Assembly (NCBI GenBank): GCA_020975725.1
Contig: QXJR01000005.1
Coordinates: 62,001-126,000 of the forward strand
Length of the DNA: 64,000 nt
Direction of reading: 5' to 3'
Origin: Picocystis sp. L7
Lineage: Eukaryota; Chlorophyta; Picocystophyceae; Picocystales; Picocystaceae
Part shown: positions 24,840-35,748 of the stretch, one piece after another
Numbering within the stretch: the first letter of the stretch is position 1
How the letters are laid out: each line of letters starts with the position of its first letter
Notes under the pieces: generated by a model
The model's input: the letters and a program-made list of their open reading frames with translations, nothing else
Told to the model about the DNA's origin: nothing
Database searches by the model: none
Translations under genes and position numbers: made by a program

Positions 24840-25134
24840 TGTTGAGGCTGCTCAAGCCCTGGTCCCTGGGAGGTCGAATCCCTTAGGGACCACGACCGAG
24901 TTTCGGTCGAGTACCTTCGAGGAGTATGGGGCCCCTGTGGGTCCTCGAAGGGCGATGCCCATTCCTGCAGTGTTCGATACCGACGAGGACCGATCCCGGT
25001 TTACTGCGAGGTCCTCTGCGGTCGATGAAGCCGCCATTGAGTGGGGATACTCACCACTCGTTCTTGCATGTAATACACAACTACGAAGGTGGCAACCCAC
25101 GAACGTATCCAAAGTCAACACCCTGCTTCTTACA
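24840..25134 (+). repeat. LTR B, 5' LTR of copia copy B
   Basis: 295 bases, TGTTGAGGCTGC to CTTCTTACA. It carries a strong inverted motif CGACCGAGTTTCGGTCG near position 50. It differs from LTR D at only one base. Confidence 0.95.
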
Positions 25135-25149
25135 TGGTATCGGAGCCCG
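25135..25149 (+). promoter_or_regulatory. primer-binding site, initiator tRNA-Met type
   Basis: TGGTATCGGAGCCCG directly follows the 5' LTR. TGGTATC-GAGC is the usual copia primer-binding site, complementary to the 3' end of initiator tRNA-Met. Confidence 0.85.
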
Positions 25150-25245
25150 TTTGAAGCAGAAGAAAACAGAAAACAAACTGAAAAACTAAACAGAAAGAAA
25201 ACGCAAAAAAAAACAAAAAAGAGAACAGAGAAAAACAAAAACAAA

Positions 25246-28200
25246 ATGGAAGGAGTGAACTTCGAGAAACTGAACTCCGAAAACTTCCCGATATGGAAAC
25301 ATCGGATGAAAGCTTTGCTGGTCACCAAGGGAGTTGGAGAAGCCATCTTAAACAAAGACAGTGAACACTCTGAAAAGGCATTGGCCCTCATGTGCTTGTG
25401 TGTGAGCAATGAGTATGTGGATTTGGTGGCGAACTCTGAATCTGCGCATCATGCGTGGACGATGCTCGAGGACATGCATGCGGGACAAACCGCCGCACGC
25501 CGTCTCACCCTGCGCAAGGAGTTAACAGGACTTACCAAGAAACCGGAGGAAAGCATGATGAGCTTCATCATGCGTGGAAAGCAGATCTGCACCAACCTGC
25601 GCGCGATCGATGGGTCGGTGACCGACATCCATCTGATCGATGCGATCCTATCAGGCCTGCCGGAGGAATATGCCAACAAGGTAGAGATGCTGACTACCTT
25701 GGGAGAGACAGACATGCTCAAAATCCAGAATCAGCTTCTCCAGGCAGAAAGTGCCATCACCGTGCGAGAGACATCTAGAGGCCAGGTTGCTTTCGCTACG
25801 CAGAACCGACGCCCGAAGTTTACCTGCAGCTATTGTGGCAGAAGTGGACATGGCCGCGAAAAATGCTGGTACCTGAACGGATTGCCTCCACATCTGCAGA
25901 AACAACCCAGAAACGATAGGGAGACGGATGAAAAGGTTGCACTGGTCTCTTACGCTTTGGAATGTGGAAATGCAAACTGTTTGGAAAATATCTGGATCGT
26001 GGACAGCGGCGCCACCGCTCATGTTTGCGCTCAACAAGAGATGTTTACATCCCTGACACAAGAAGCATCGCCGCAGTCCATCTTGGTTGGAAATGGAGAA
26101 GTAGTGCACGCCAAGCAATCTGGCACCGTTGCTCTTGCTGAAAACGTGGAATTGCAGAAGGTGCTGTTTTGCCCGGAACTACGGGTGAACTTAATCTCGG
26201 TTCCAAAACTGATGGAACGTGGATGCAACGTGTACTTTGAAAATGGGGAATGTGCGATTTGGAAAGGAAAGCAGAAAGTCCTCAGTGCGGTGCAGAAAAA
26301 TGGTCTTTACGTGACCTGTGGAAAAATGGAAAACGTTTTCTCAGCCATGGAGTGGCACAGAAAATTGGCTCATTTTGGCCAGATGGAAAAGCTGCACGAC
26401 ACCGTGGTAGGTGTACCAGACAATCTAAAGTGGAACAAAATCAGTTGTGAAACGTGCATCCAAGCCAAACAAGCCAGATCTGCTATTCCCAAAGGAAATG
26501 AAGAAAATCAAGCAAATGTCGGAGAATTGTTGCATATGGATTTGATGGGACCCATCACGCCTGCTGGAAAGAACGGAGAAAAATACATTGTCAGCATTCT
26601 GGACGAGAAGAGCAAACTGGGGGTTGCAAAACCTATTTGCAACAAATCACAAGCAGCAGCTGTCATCAAAACGGTGATTCGGATGATGGAGAAGCAAACT
26701 GGAAATGCTGTGAAGTTTGTGCGTTCGGATCGTGGAACCGAATTTCTCAATGCAGAGTTACAAAACTTTCTGCAAGAAAACGGCATCCAGCAACAGACGA
26801 GTGCACCATACACTCCACAACAAAATGGAAACGCAGAAAGATATAACAGGACAATTCTGGAAAAAGTGCGCGCAGTGCTCTTGGATGGTGGTCTGGACAA
26901 ACGTTTTTGGAACTTTGCCGTGGAATATTGTGCTCTTGTCAGAAACCGTGTGCCTTGCAAACCTCATGGCCGTACACCCTACGAAGCAGTTTTTGGTCAC
27001 AAACCGGATGTTTCCAATATGCACATATTTGGTGAAACGTGTTTTGTGCTTAAGAATCCAACTGAGACAACTGGAAAAATGGATGCAAAAAGTAAGCCAG
27101 GCCATTTCGTTGGATTCGAGCCTGGAACAAAAGACACGCACCGTATTTGGTGTGGTGAAAAATTGGTACTGTCCAGAAACGTCACTTTTCTTGGTGTGGC
27201 AGAGAAACCTACAGCATCGCCAGATGACACTCAGGAAGACATAATGCCTATGCCTACCGCGTCCGAAACATTGGAACCTGTTTCGTTGGGGGAGAGGCAG
27301 AACAGTACAATTGAAAATGTGGAATTACCAGAACACGAAACAACCGAGGGAATGGAAGATGCAGAAAATATCAGCAATACGGCTGCTGAAGAAAGACGCT
27401 ACCCACTTCGTGAACGTCGTCCACCACAGCCATATTGGACTGCAAATGTTTGCTTAACCGATCCTTTGACTTTGGATGAGGCTTTAGGTAGCCCCCAGCA
27501 CGATGATTGGAAACTGGCATTGCAGGAAGAAGTATCCAGTTTGAGCGAGCAGGATGTTTTTGATGTGGTGGACCGAACGCCTCAGATGAAGACTCTGCCT
27601 TGCAAGTGGGTCTTCAAGGTCAAATACGACCAAGATGGGAACATCCAACGTTTCAAGGCTCGCCTGGTTGCCAAAGGATTCAAACAGGTTGCAGGCATTG
27701 ATTTTGGTGAAACGTTTGCACCGGTGGCAAAACAAAGCACTTTACGTTTATTGTGGACCTTGGCTGCTAAACGAGACTGGGAAGTGGAGAACATTGACAT
27801 CAAAACGGCTTTCCTCAACGGTGATCTGGACGAAGAAATCTACATGGATATGCCACCTGGTTTTCAGGTAGATGGCAAAGTTTGGAAATTGAAAAAGACC
27901 CTGTATGGTCTTAAACAAGCCCCACGTGCCTGGCACATCAAACTCACGGATGTTTTGGAAAAGCTTGGATTCAGATGCTCCACTGCAGATCCGGGCTTAT
28001 ACGTGGGTGAAGACATGTTGCTGATGGTCTACGTGGATGACCTGTTGCTTTGTGGAAATGGCAGATCAAAAGTGGAAAATGTCAAGCAATCCTTGCTGAC
28101 CACCTTTGAAGGCAGAGACCTTGGGCCCACGGATCACTTTCTGGGAATCAAAATGGAACGTGACCGAACTGGAAAAACGGTCTTTCTCAGTCAAGAGACC

Positions 28201-29001
28201 TACGTGAACAACGTACTGGAAAGGTTCAGAATGGCAGATTGTTACAGTGTTTCTACGCCATTGGAACCTGGAACAAAATGGACCTCAGATGCAACAGCGA
28301 CAGAATCCAACTTTCCATACCAGGAATTGGTTGGGTGTCTCATGTACCTTGCAGTGTCCACAAGACCAGACATAGCTTATGTGACCAATCGTCTGGCCCG
28401 CTATGTCTCTGCACCAACTAGCAATCACGTGGCCGTGGCCAAGAGGGTCCTGAAATACCTGAATGGCACAAAGGCAGTTGGTATCTTGCTGGGTGACAGC
28501 TCCCCAAGTTTGCTGGAAGGCTATTGTGATGCCAATTACGGAGGATGTGAAGAAACCAGACGTAGCACAACTGGCTACGTGTTCACTTTGCACGGCAGTT
28601 TGGTTTCCTGGCAGACAAAATTGCAGAAAACAGTTGCCGTGTCCACGACGGAGGCCGAGTATATGGCTGCTGCTTCTGCAGCAAAAGAAGCGTTGTACCT
28701 GAGAAAGGTGTTGAATGATATTGGATTTGGGGCCCAATGCATCACCATTCATTGTGACAATCAAGGTGCTGTGAACTTGACGAAGAACGCTCTGACGGTG
28801 TCCCGTACGAAACACGTCGACATCGCACATCATTTTGTGCGGAACCGCGTGAGTCGGGGAGAGCTGAAATTCCAGTACATCAGCACAAATGATCAGCTGG
28901 CCGATTTCCTGACCAAGGCCCTGGGGCCCACCAAGTTGCAAGCTGCATTGAAGACATTGGGCTTGTTGGAATACCAGGCCATGAGCAGGGGAGAGTGTTG
29001 A
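25246..29001 (+). CDS. copia Gag-Pol polyprotein (copy B)
   Basis: A 1,251-residue frame from the first ATG after an A-rich leader. Order: Gag with MEGVNFEKLNSENFPIWKHR at the N terminus; zinc knuckle CSYCGRSGHGREKC near residue 200; aspartic protease DSGATAHVC near 255; integrase zinc region (WHRKLAHFG, CETCIQAKQ) and core (MDLMGPIT, RSDRGTEF, YTPQQNGNAERYNR); reverse transcriptase (FKARLVAKGFKQVAGIDFGE, YVDDLLLCG); RNase H (HCDNQGAVNLTKNAL, TKHVDIAHHFVR). Copia elements make Gag and Pol from one frame. The frame is uninterrupted, consistent with a recent insertion. Confidence 0.95.
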   Translation: MEGVNFEKLNSENFPIWKHRMKALLVTKGVGEAILNKDSEHSEKALALMCLCVSNEYVDLVANSESAHHAWTMLEDMHAGQTAARRLTLRKELTGLTKKPEESMMSFIMRGKQICTNLRAIDGSVTDIHLIDAILSGLPEEYANKVEMLTTLGETDMLKIQNQLLQAESAITVRETSRGQVAFATQNRRPKFTCSYCGRSGHGREKCWYLNGLPPHLQKQPRNDRETDEKVALVSYALECGNANCLENIWIVDSGATAHVCAQQEMFTSLTQEASPQSILVGNGEVVHAKQSGTVALAENVELQKVLFCPELRVNLISVPKLMERGCNVYFENGECAIWKGKQKVLSAVQKNGLYVTCGKMENVFSAMEWHRKLAHFGQMEKLHDTVVGVPDNLKWNKISCETCIQAKQARSAIPKGNEENQANVGELLHMDLMGPITPAGKNGEKYIVSILDEKSKLGVAKPICNKSQAAAVIKTVIRMMEKQTGNAVKFVRSDRGTEFLNAELQNFLQENGIQQQTSAPYTPQQNGNAERYNRTILEKVRAVLLDGGLDKRFWNFAVEYCALVRNRVPCKPHGRTPYEAVFGHKPDVSNMHIFGETCFVLKNPTETTGKMDAKSKPGHFVGFEPGTKDTHRIWCGEKLVLSRNVTFLGVAEKPTASPDDTQEDIMPMPTASETLEPVSLGERQNSTIENVELPEHETTEGMEDAENISNTAAEERRYPLRERRPPQPYWTANVCLTDPLTLDEALGSPQHDDWKLALQEEVSSLSEQDVFDVVDRTPQMKTLPCKWVFKVKYDQDGNIQRFKARLVAKGFKQVAGIDFGETFAPVAKQSTLRLLWTLAAKRDWEVENIDIKTAFLNGDLDEEIYMDMPPGFQVDGKVWKLKKTLYGLKQAPRAWHIKLTDVLEKLGFRCSTADPGLYVGEDMLLMVYVDDLLLCGNGRSKVENVKQSLLTTFEGRDLGPTDHFLGIKMERDRTGKTVFLSQETYVNNVLERFRMADCYSVSTPLEPGTKWTSDATATESNFPYQELVGCLMYLAVSTRPDIAYVTNRLARYVSAPTSNHVAVAKRVLKYLNGTKAVGILLGDSSPSLLEGYCDANYGGCEETRRSTTGYVFTLHGSLVSWQTKLQKTVAVSTTEAEYMAAASAAKEALYLRKVLNDIGFGAQCITIHCDNQGAVNLTKNALTVSRTKHVDIAHHFVRNRVSRGELKFQYISTNDQLADFLTKALGPTKLQAALKTLGLLEYQAMSRGEC

Positions 29002-29290
29002 GGCTGCTCAAGCCCTGGTCCCTGGGAGGTCGAATCCCTTAGGGACCACGACCGAGTTTCGGTCGAGTACCTTCGAGGAGTATGGGGCCCCCTGTGGGTC
29101 CTCGAAGGGCGATGCCCATTCCTGCAGTGTTCGATACCGACGAGGAGGGATCCCGGTTACTGAGAGGTCCTCTGCGGTCGATGAAGCCGCCATTGAGTGG
29201 GGATACTCACCACTCATTCTTGCATGTAATACACAACTACGAAGGTGGCAACCCACGAACGTATCCAAAGTCAACACCCTGCTTCTTACA
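28996..29290 (+). repeat. LTR C, shared by copia copies B and CD
   Basis: 295 bases. It serves as 3' LTR of copy B and as 5' LTR of the partial copy downstream. By diagnostic bases it belongs with LTR A, not with LTR B. Confidence 0.95.
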
Positions 29291-31481
29291 ACCATACACT
29301 CCACAACAAAATGGAAACGCAGAACGATATAACAGGACAATTCTGGAAAAAGTGCGCGCAGTGCTCTTTGATGGTGGTCTGGACAAACGTTTTTGGAACT
29401 TTGCCGTGGAATATTGTGCTCTTGTCAGAAACCGTGTGCCTTGCAAACCTCATGGCCGTACACCCTACGAAGCAGTTTTTGGTCACAAACCGGATGTTTC
29501 CAATATGCACATATTTGGTGAGACGTGTTATGTGCTGAAGAATCCAACTGAGACCACTGGAAAAATGGATGCAAAAAGTAAGCCTGGTCATTTCGTTGGA
29601 TTCGAGCCTGGAACAAAAGACACGTACCGTATTTGGTGTGGTGAAAAATTGGTACTGTCCAGAAACGTCACTTTTCTTGGTGTGGCAGAGAAACCTACAA
29701 CATCGCCAGATGACACTCAGGAAGACATAACGCCTATGCCTACCGCGTCCGAAACATTGGAAACTGTTTCGTTGGGGGAGAGGCAGAACAGTACAATTGA
29801 AAATGTGGAATTACCAGAGCACGAAACAACCGAGGGAATGGAAGATTTAGAAAATATCAGCAATACCGCTGCTGAAGAAAGGCGCTACCCACTTCGTGAA
29901 CGTCGTCCACCACCGCCATATTGGACTGCAAATGCCTGCTTGACAGAACCTTTGACCTTGGATGAGGCTTTAGGTAGCCCCCAGCACGATGATTGGAAAC
30001 TGGCCTTGCAGGAAGAAGTATCCAGTTTGAGCGAGCAGGATGTTTTTGATGTGGTGGACCGAACACCTGAGATGAAGACTCTGCCTTGCAAGTGGGTCTT
30101 CAAGGTGAAATACGACCAAGATGGGAACATCCAACGCTTCAAGGCTCGCCTGGTTGCCAAAGGATTCAAACAGGTGGCTGGAATTGATTTTGGTGAAACG
30201 TTTGCACCGGTGGCAAAACAGAGCACTTTACGTTTGTTGTGGACCTTGGCTGCTAAACGAGACTGGGAAGTCGAGAACATTGACATCAAAACGGCTTTCC
30301 TCAACGGTGATCTCGACGAAGAAATCTACATGGATATGCCCCCTGGTTTTCAGGTGGATGGCAAAGTTTGGAAATTGAAAAAGACCCTGTATGGTCTTAA
30401 ACAAGCCCCACGTGCCTGGCACATCAAACTCACGGATGTTTTGGAAAAGCTTGGATTCAGATGCTCCACTGCAGATCCGGGCTTATACGTGGGTGAAGAC
30501 GTGTTGCTGATGGTCTACGTCGATGACCTGTTGCTATGTGGAAAGGGCAGATCAAAAGTGGAAAATGTCAAGCAATCCTTGCTGACCACCTTTGAAGGCA
30601 GAGACCTCGGGCCCACGGATCACTTTCTAGGAATTAAAATGGAACGTGATCGAACTGGAAAAACGGTTTTCCTCAGTCAAGAGACCTACGTGAACAACGT
30701 GCTGGAAAGGTTCAGAATGGCAGATTGCTACAGTGTCTCTACGCCATTGGAACCTGGAACAAAATGGACCTCAGATGCATCAGCGACAGAATCCAACTTC
30801 CCATACCAGGAATTGGTTGGGTGCCTGATGTACTTGGCAGTGTCCACAAGACCAGACATAGCTTATGTGACCAATCGTCTGGCCCGCTATGTCTCTGCAC
30901 CAACCACCAATCACGTGGCCGAGGCCAAGAGGGTCCTGAAATACCTGAATGGCACAAAGGCAGTTGGTATCTTGCTGGGTGACAGCTCCCCAAGTTTGCT
31001 GGAAGGCTATTGTGATGCCAATTACGGAGGATGTGAAGAAACCAGACGTAGCACAACTGGCTACGTGTTCACTTTGCACGGCAGTTTGGTTTCCTGGCAG
31101 ACGAAATTGCAGAAAACAGTTGCCGTGTCCACGACGGAGGCCGAGTATATGGCTGCTGCTTCTGCAGCAAAAGAAGCGTTGTACCTGAGAAAGGTGTTGA
31201 ATGATATTGGATTTGGGGCCCAATGTATCACCATTCATTGTGACAATCAAGGTGCTGTGAACTTGACGAAGAACACTCTGACCGTGTCTCGTACGAAACA
31301 CGTCGACATCGCACACCATTTTGTGCGGAACCGCGTGAGTCGGGGAGAGCTGAAATTCCAGTACATCAGCACAAATGACCAGCTGGCAGATTTCCTGACC
31401 AAGGCCCTGGGGCCCACCAAGTTGCAAGCTGCATTGAAGACATTGGGCTTGTTGGAATACCAGGCCATGAGCAGGGGAGAG

Positions 31482-31776
31482 TGTTGAGGCTGCTCAAGCC
31501 CTGGTCCCTGGGAGGTCGAATCCCTTAGGGACCACGACCGAGTTTCGGTCGAGTACCTTCGAGGAGTATGGGGCCCCTGTGGGTCCTCGAAGGGCGATGC
31601 CCATTCCTGCAGTGTTCGATACCGACGAGGACCGATCCCGGTTTACTGCGAGGTCCTCTGCGGTCGATGAAGCCGCCATTGAGTGGGGATACTCACCACT
31701 CGTTCTTGCATGTAATACACAACTACGAAGGTGGCAACCCACGAACGTATCCAAAGTCAACGCCCTGCTTCTTACA
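31482..31776 (+). repeat. LTR D, distal LTR of the copia array
   Basis: 295 bases, ending CTTCTTACA before unrelated DNA (CTTGGTGCTACC). It is nearly identical to LTR B (one difference) and less like its physical neighbour LTR C (about six or seven differences). Confidence 0.95.
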
Positions 31777-34700
31777 CTTGGTGCTACCAATAGTACGTGG
31801 GGGTTCGCTTTTCTCGAACTTATCTCTGATTAATGAAGTTAAAGTTCAGCCCTACGTGTACACATCGCAATGACAATGTTGCAAATTAGTGTTTACATGC
31901 TTCTTGCATTTTGATCTCCCGCCACGAACGCAGTTGCATGAAGAAATGGAGCGTCCGCTTTTTTTTGGATTGGGCGTTCTCCTTTATTACCAAACGTACG
32001 GATGTACAAAGTGTGTGCGAATGGTTGAAAAGGACAACTTTTAAGACAACAACATTATGTCTTGCTCATAAAGTTCACGAGTGGAGGGCAACTGCTCGAA
32101 TTGTAAGACATGTACGTGATCTGCAAGTATATGCGCCTTGGAACTCGTACTTCAATCATAAAAATGGAATCCCGTTGGTGAAGGATGCCGGTTATGCATT
32201 GACATAATCGTTGGGTTTTTTTGCAAGGGCATGCATATTCTCGCTTTGTAAGGGAACAACATGGTGCAAGCAATGCACGAGTTCCGAGTGCCTTTGTTGC
32301 ATGAATATGCATTTGCGATCGATTACTAGGGAGTCTGGAGGAGATTGGCTATGCTAAAGGCACTCAAGTTTCTAGGATATTTTGTTTAGAGGCGCGAGAT
32401 TCGCAAGTTTCATGCCTCTAACGCAAAGCCAACAAATTATGGTGTAAATATGGCCCCTCAATAAATCGGTGATAGAAAAGGGTTCTAGCTTGCTCGAGGA
32501 ACTCTCTAATTGTTGAAAGGGCAAAGCTTTTCGGGGTACAGTTGGAAAGTTCATTAAGTACCCGCGTTTCTCCAACGTCGATGTCCATGAGCAAATGCTT
32601 AAGGAATATGTTCTAAACATTTGAGAGGATCTATTTTCATTTGTTTGCTTCGAAGAAGCATGGACTTGAAGCTCTGATCTTTGATTTTAGATTTCCTTTC
32701 CAAGTTGTCCAATTTCTACTTCTGAAAAGTCTCTATGTTGGAGCGAGGGTGCCACCAATTACACACTAACCTTGTGCTTCTAAAGTGCTCGATAACTGTT
32801 GAAGGTGTCATATGCGATCCTACAAAGTAAAAAAAACAAGTCCTTGGGAATGCTTGAAGGAAACGCAACAAAACACCAAATACTTCATAAAGTCTACATA
32901 TTTGCCATGCAAGCGCATCAACTAACTTGGATTGGGCATCGCTTGTCTCTTTGTGGACCATCATGTGAAATAAAAAACAATCATCAAGGCTACGTGATTG
33001 ACGAGGACACACTAGTATTACTTTGGCAACTGATTGCGCTATGTTGCGTTGATGTATGCATGATGAAAAATGGGCGTATTGTTCGGGAACAGTTCCGTTG
33101 GTGGTCTGTGGAAAAGCGTGACCATCACATTGGGCACAATTCACGAGGTGTTTGCACAAAACACGACTACGAACTTCTTGGAAGGTGCTTGACGTACAAA
33201 GAGGGTGCGTCTCTCGCTCTCCATACCTCCAATCCGTCATGAAGGGATTGTGGCCAAGGATCCCAAAATCAGGCACTCTTGCCGTGCCCCGTGTTCGTAG
33301 AGAACATTGGAACGACAACTTCTTGTCTTGTATGGACCACTTGTAGGAAGTAAGGACTCCCTTGTGGGTCCCTCACTTCCCACGGTTGGGGCCTTGTCTC
33401 ATTCGAACGCGTCCTACAAGGAATCAAGTTCGTGTATTCCTCGGCAAGGGAGAACCTTTGCGGGTTCCCCATATGAAAAATGTCCCTTCGCTTGTAAACT
33501 TGGTATCCCACATGTGAACACTCACGTGCTCGCGTGCGTCCCGGTTCTACTTCTTCTCGCTTGTTTGCTTCTCTTCACCGCGTACAACCTTGCATTGCTT
33601 ACTTAGGAGAAAACTAGGCCAGACACGTCTTTAGTGCAGACATAGCAAATCGATCCTACCGGGAGATTTCTGAATACGTTGAAGCCGATGCCAACGGCGG
33701 AAGGGCATTTCAATGTACAATTAGTGCGAGCCACGGTGGAGTAAGACCAAAGAATCCTTTCGCGTGAAGATGGAAGATCCCCTCTCTTTGTTGAAGAAGC
33801 GAGCTTGTTGATGGTCCCTATTACGAATAGCCTTGTTTTTTCGCGTTATTGTAGTAGACAACGAATCCAAATTCCTCGGTCCCATCCAAACAGATAACGA
33901 GGGTGTGGTACTGCGACCTTAATGGTATCGCAATATTGGTTCTTGTGCCGCACTTTTTGAGTATTTTGTAGTATGAAAACAAGATCATCACAACTGTACA
34001 TTGCCGTGGTCTAGGCCGATGCACCTCATCCACTCCGGGCAATGTGGGGAGCAACCGGAGTCTCCTGGCATGACGGACATGTTGGTTGTCGAACTAAACT
34101 CTTCGTTGGTTTCACCCCGACATGTCTTTAATCATGCCTTTGTGGAGTGGGCAATCAACGTGGTTCTTGGAGTGAAATGAATGGACGGGGAAATACCATG
34201 GGTTTGCAATGTATCCGTACAAGTGTTGCTTTTTGCCCCGATTCTCATCTTGTTCATTATTGTTCCTTACAATTTCTCCGCATCAATGAGCACCGCAAAG
34301 ATGCAGACAAACACTGTATGGTGTTGTTGCCCAACGATGTCAAATTCCCGAGAAGGCACGGTCGATTGTGGCCGCCAAAGGTAAATTATGCACTAGACAA
34401 GCTCGTGTTACCGTTCCGTAGAAAAGAATCTCTTTCAGCTGCTGCCTCCTGGGTCCTCACTGTCCACATTATGAGGATGGCGCGACACTTGTCTCGATAG
34501 GGTCTAGGCCGTTGGTACCACGACCATCTCGATGTGGGGATGATCCAATAGTCTAAATGGGATGAACTACATCACTGACAGCAGTCGCCGAGTTAGTGAG
34601 CACCTTCATTGTGAAAAAGCGAAGGAACGGAATCAACAACACAACAGGCAACGTGGCGGGTCATCCTTGCTCGAGGACGATTCGTTTGACGCGACGACAG

Positions 34701-34815
34701 TCGGGAAGCCTTCTACGGCTTTACAGCTCTACGTAGGGATGTTTACAACTACCACCTACAGAAACAAATGCAACGGACCGGTTCCTCGACGTATGGAGAG
34801 GACAAATACAGGTGA
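31777..34815. other. AT-richer decayed region without a recognised gene
   Basis: A 3 kb stretch between the copia array and the carrier gene. Several short minus-strand frames look protein-like (around 32,370-32,620, 32,720-33,320 and 33,820-34,050) and one plus-strand frame at 34,147-34,500, but none shows a domain I can name. At about 33,345-33,600 a block starting TGTAGGAAGTAAGG could be a solo LTR of another family, but no second copy or target duplication is present. I read the region as several layers of old repeats. Confidence 0.5.
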
Positions 34816-35748
34816 TCACTTCTTTTCCAAGTAATCTTGGCCCAGCCTCCAGAGAACGCTGAACAACAAGCCCTGCACTCCATTGGAGATGATCTTCGTT
34901 CCAAGACCTCGGAAGAGAAGCCCTTGAATTCCGTCCTTTGCAACTACCGACTGAAATGCCTGCGGATAGGTGATCGAAGTCACAGCCGTCTGCTTGGTTG
35001 TTTTAAGCACCCGGATAGAGTTAGAGCATGTGTCCGACACCGCACTGGACGAGAATCCCATCACTGCACTGCGCAGTAGGTATTGGGGCAGCTCCGTTTG
35101 GCGATCATACTTGGGAAGCATCTCATTCAGGAAGTTGTAGGTGAAGAACCAGGGGTAATGTCCTACAAACGTGGCAGCAGAGGCACCGAGCGCACCGTGC
35201 CAAAGCACAAACGGGCCACCTTGACGCATTTTCTGCAGCAACTTGCCAAACCCGCCCTTTCCTTCAACCTGCATGATGGTCTTGCAAGCATCGATGGGCA
35301 TCAACAAGATGCGGAACCCAGCGGCCGCTGCAGAGGCGCACGCTGTCTTGGCAGCTGTAGGCAATGCTTTCGTTTGATCCATGCCATCGAGGAAAGCAAT
35401 CACACCTGCATTTGCAGCCGTGTCGCCGAATCGTGAAAGTGGACCCTGCAGTAGCGCAGGGAAGACACCTCTGTAGAACCGAGGGATCCCGCCCTCCGCA
35501 TACAGATGCTTCAAGGCTTGGGTCGTGGACATGCCGTAGCGATACTGAAAATTGACGGTGGTCCTCATCCACATGAGCGCGCCGACGTTGATGGCCATGG
35601 CTCCGGCACCGGCCAGGCCCCCACCCATCGCCCGGCTCGCTGCCTTGGACAGCACGTCCCTCAGTGCCGGTGGGGGTGCCGTTGCCTCGTCCGGGGAGAA
35701 GGCTGCCCACGGTTGAAGGGACGCCCTGACGTACTTCAGGTCTGCCAT
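34816..35748 (-). CDS. mitochondrial carrier family (SLC25-like) transport protein
   Basis: 310 residues, intronless, with about six helices in three repeats. The second repeat carries the family signature as PIDACKTIMQVEGKGG (residues 151-166). The third carries a degenerate SDTCSNSIRVLKTTK. The first repeat lacks the usual Pro-x-Asp motif and has NVGALMWMRTTVNFQYRYG instead. Conserved glycines and the RFGDTAANAG stretch near 107-116 support a divergent subgroup found in plants and algae. Substrate is unknown; location could be mitochondrial inner membrane or plastid envelope. The ATG at 35748 fits the start of the first helical repeat. A small minus-strand frame at 35824-36009 lies just upstream. 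Confidence 0.85.
   Translation of the reverse strand: MADLKYVRASLQPWAAFSPDEATAPPPALRDVLSKAASRAMGGGLAGAGAMAINVGALMWMRTTVNFQYRYGMSTTQALKHLYAEGGIPRFYRGVFPALLQGPLSRFGDTAANAGVIAFLDGMDQTKALPTAAKTACASAAAAGFRILLMPIDACKTIMQVEGKGGFGKLLQKMRQGGPFVLWHGALGASAATFVGHYPWFFTYNFLNEMLPKYDRQTELPQYLLRSAVMGFSSSAVSDTCSNSIRVLKTTKQTAVTSITYPQAFQSVVAKDGIQGLLFRGLGTKIISNGVQGLLFSVLWRLGQDYLEKK

Larger units (their letters stand above)
24840..29290 (+). mobile_element. copia family 1, copy B (looks whole)
   Basis: A complete Ty1/copia layout: 5' LTR 24840-25134, primer-binding site 25135-25149, one continuous gag-pol frame 25246-29001, purine-rich tract 28985-28995 and 3' LTR 28996-29290. It looks whole with no breaks seen. 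The two flanking LTRs differ by about six positions in 295, but the 5' LTR is nearly identical to the distal LTR D (one difference), so the present 3' LTR may not be its original partner. No target-site duplication is visible, as both sides are other copia DNA. Confidence 0.95.
28996..31776 (+). mobile_element. copia family 1, copy CD (partial, shares LTR C with copy B)
   Basis: Parts: LTR C (28996-29290), C-terminal integrase, reverse transcriptase and RNase H (29291-31481), and LTR D (31482-31776). It is incomplete, with no further break seen in the pol part that remains. Amino-acid differences from copy B (for example EDLENI against EDAENI, and PPPPYWTANACLTEP against PPQPYWTANVCLTDP) are shared with copy A. 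So A and CD are sister copies of one non-autonomous lineage. Confidence 0.93.

Noticed and set aside
33345-33600. Solo LTR starting TGTAGGAAGTAAGG
   Set aside because: No second copy in the window, no target duplication and no clear CA end; not supported enough to annotate.
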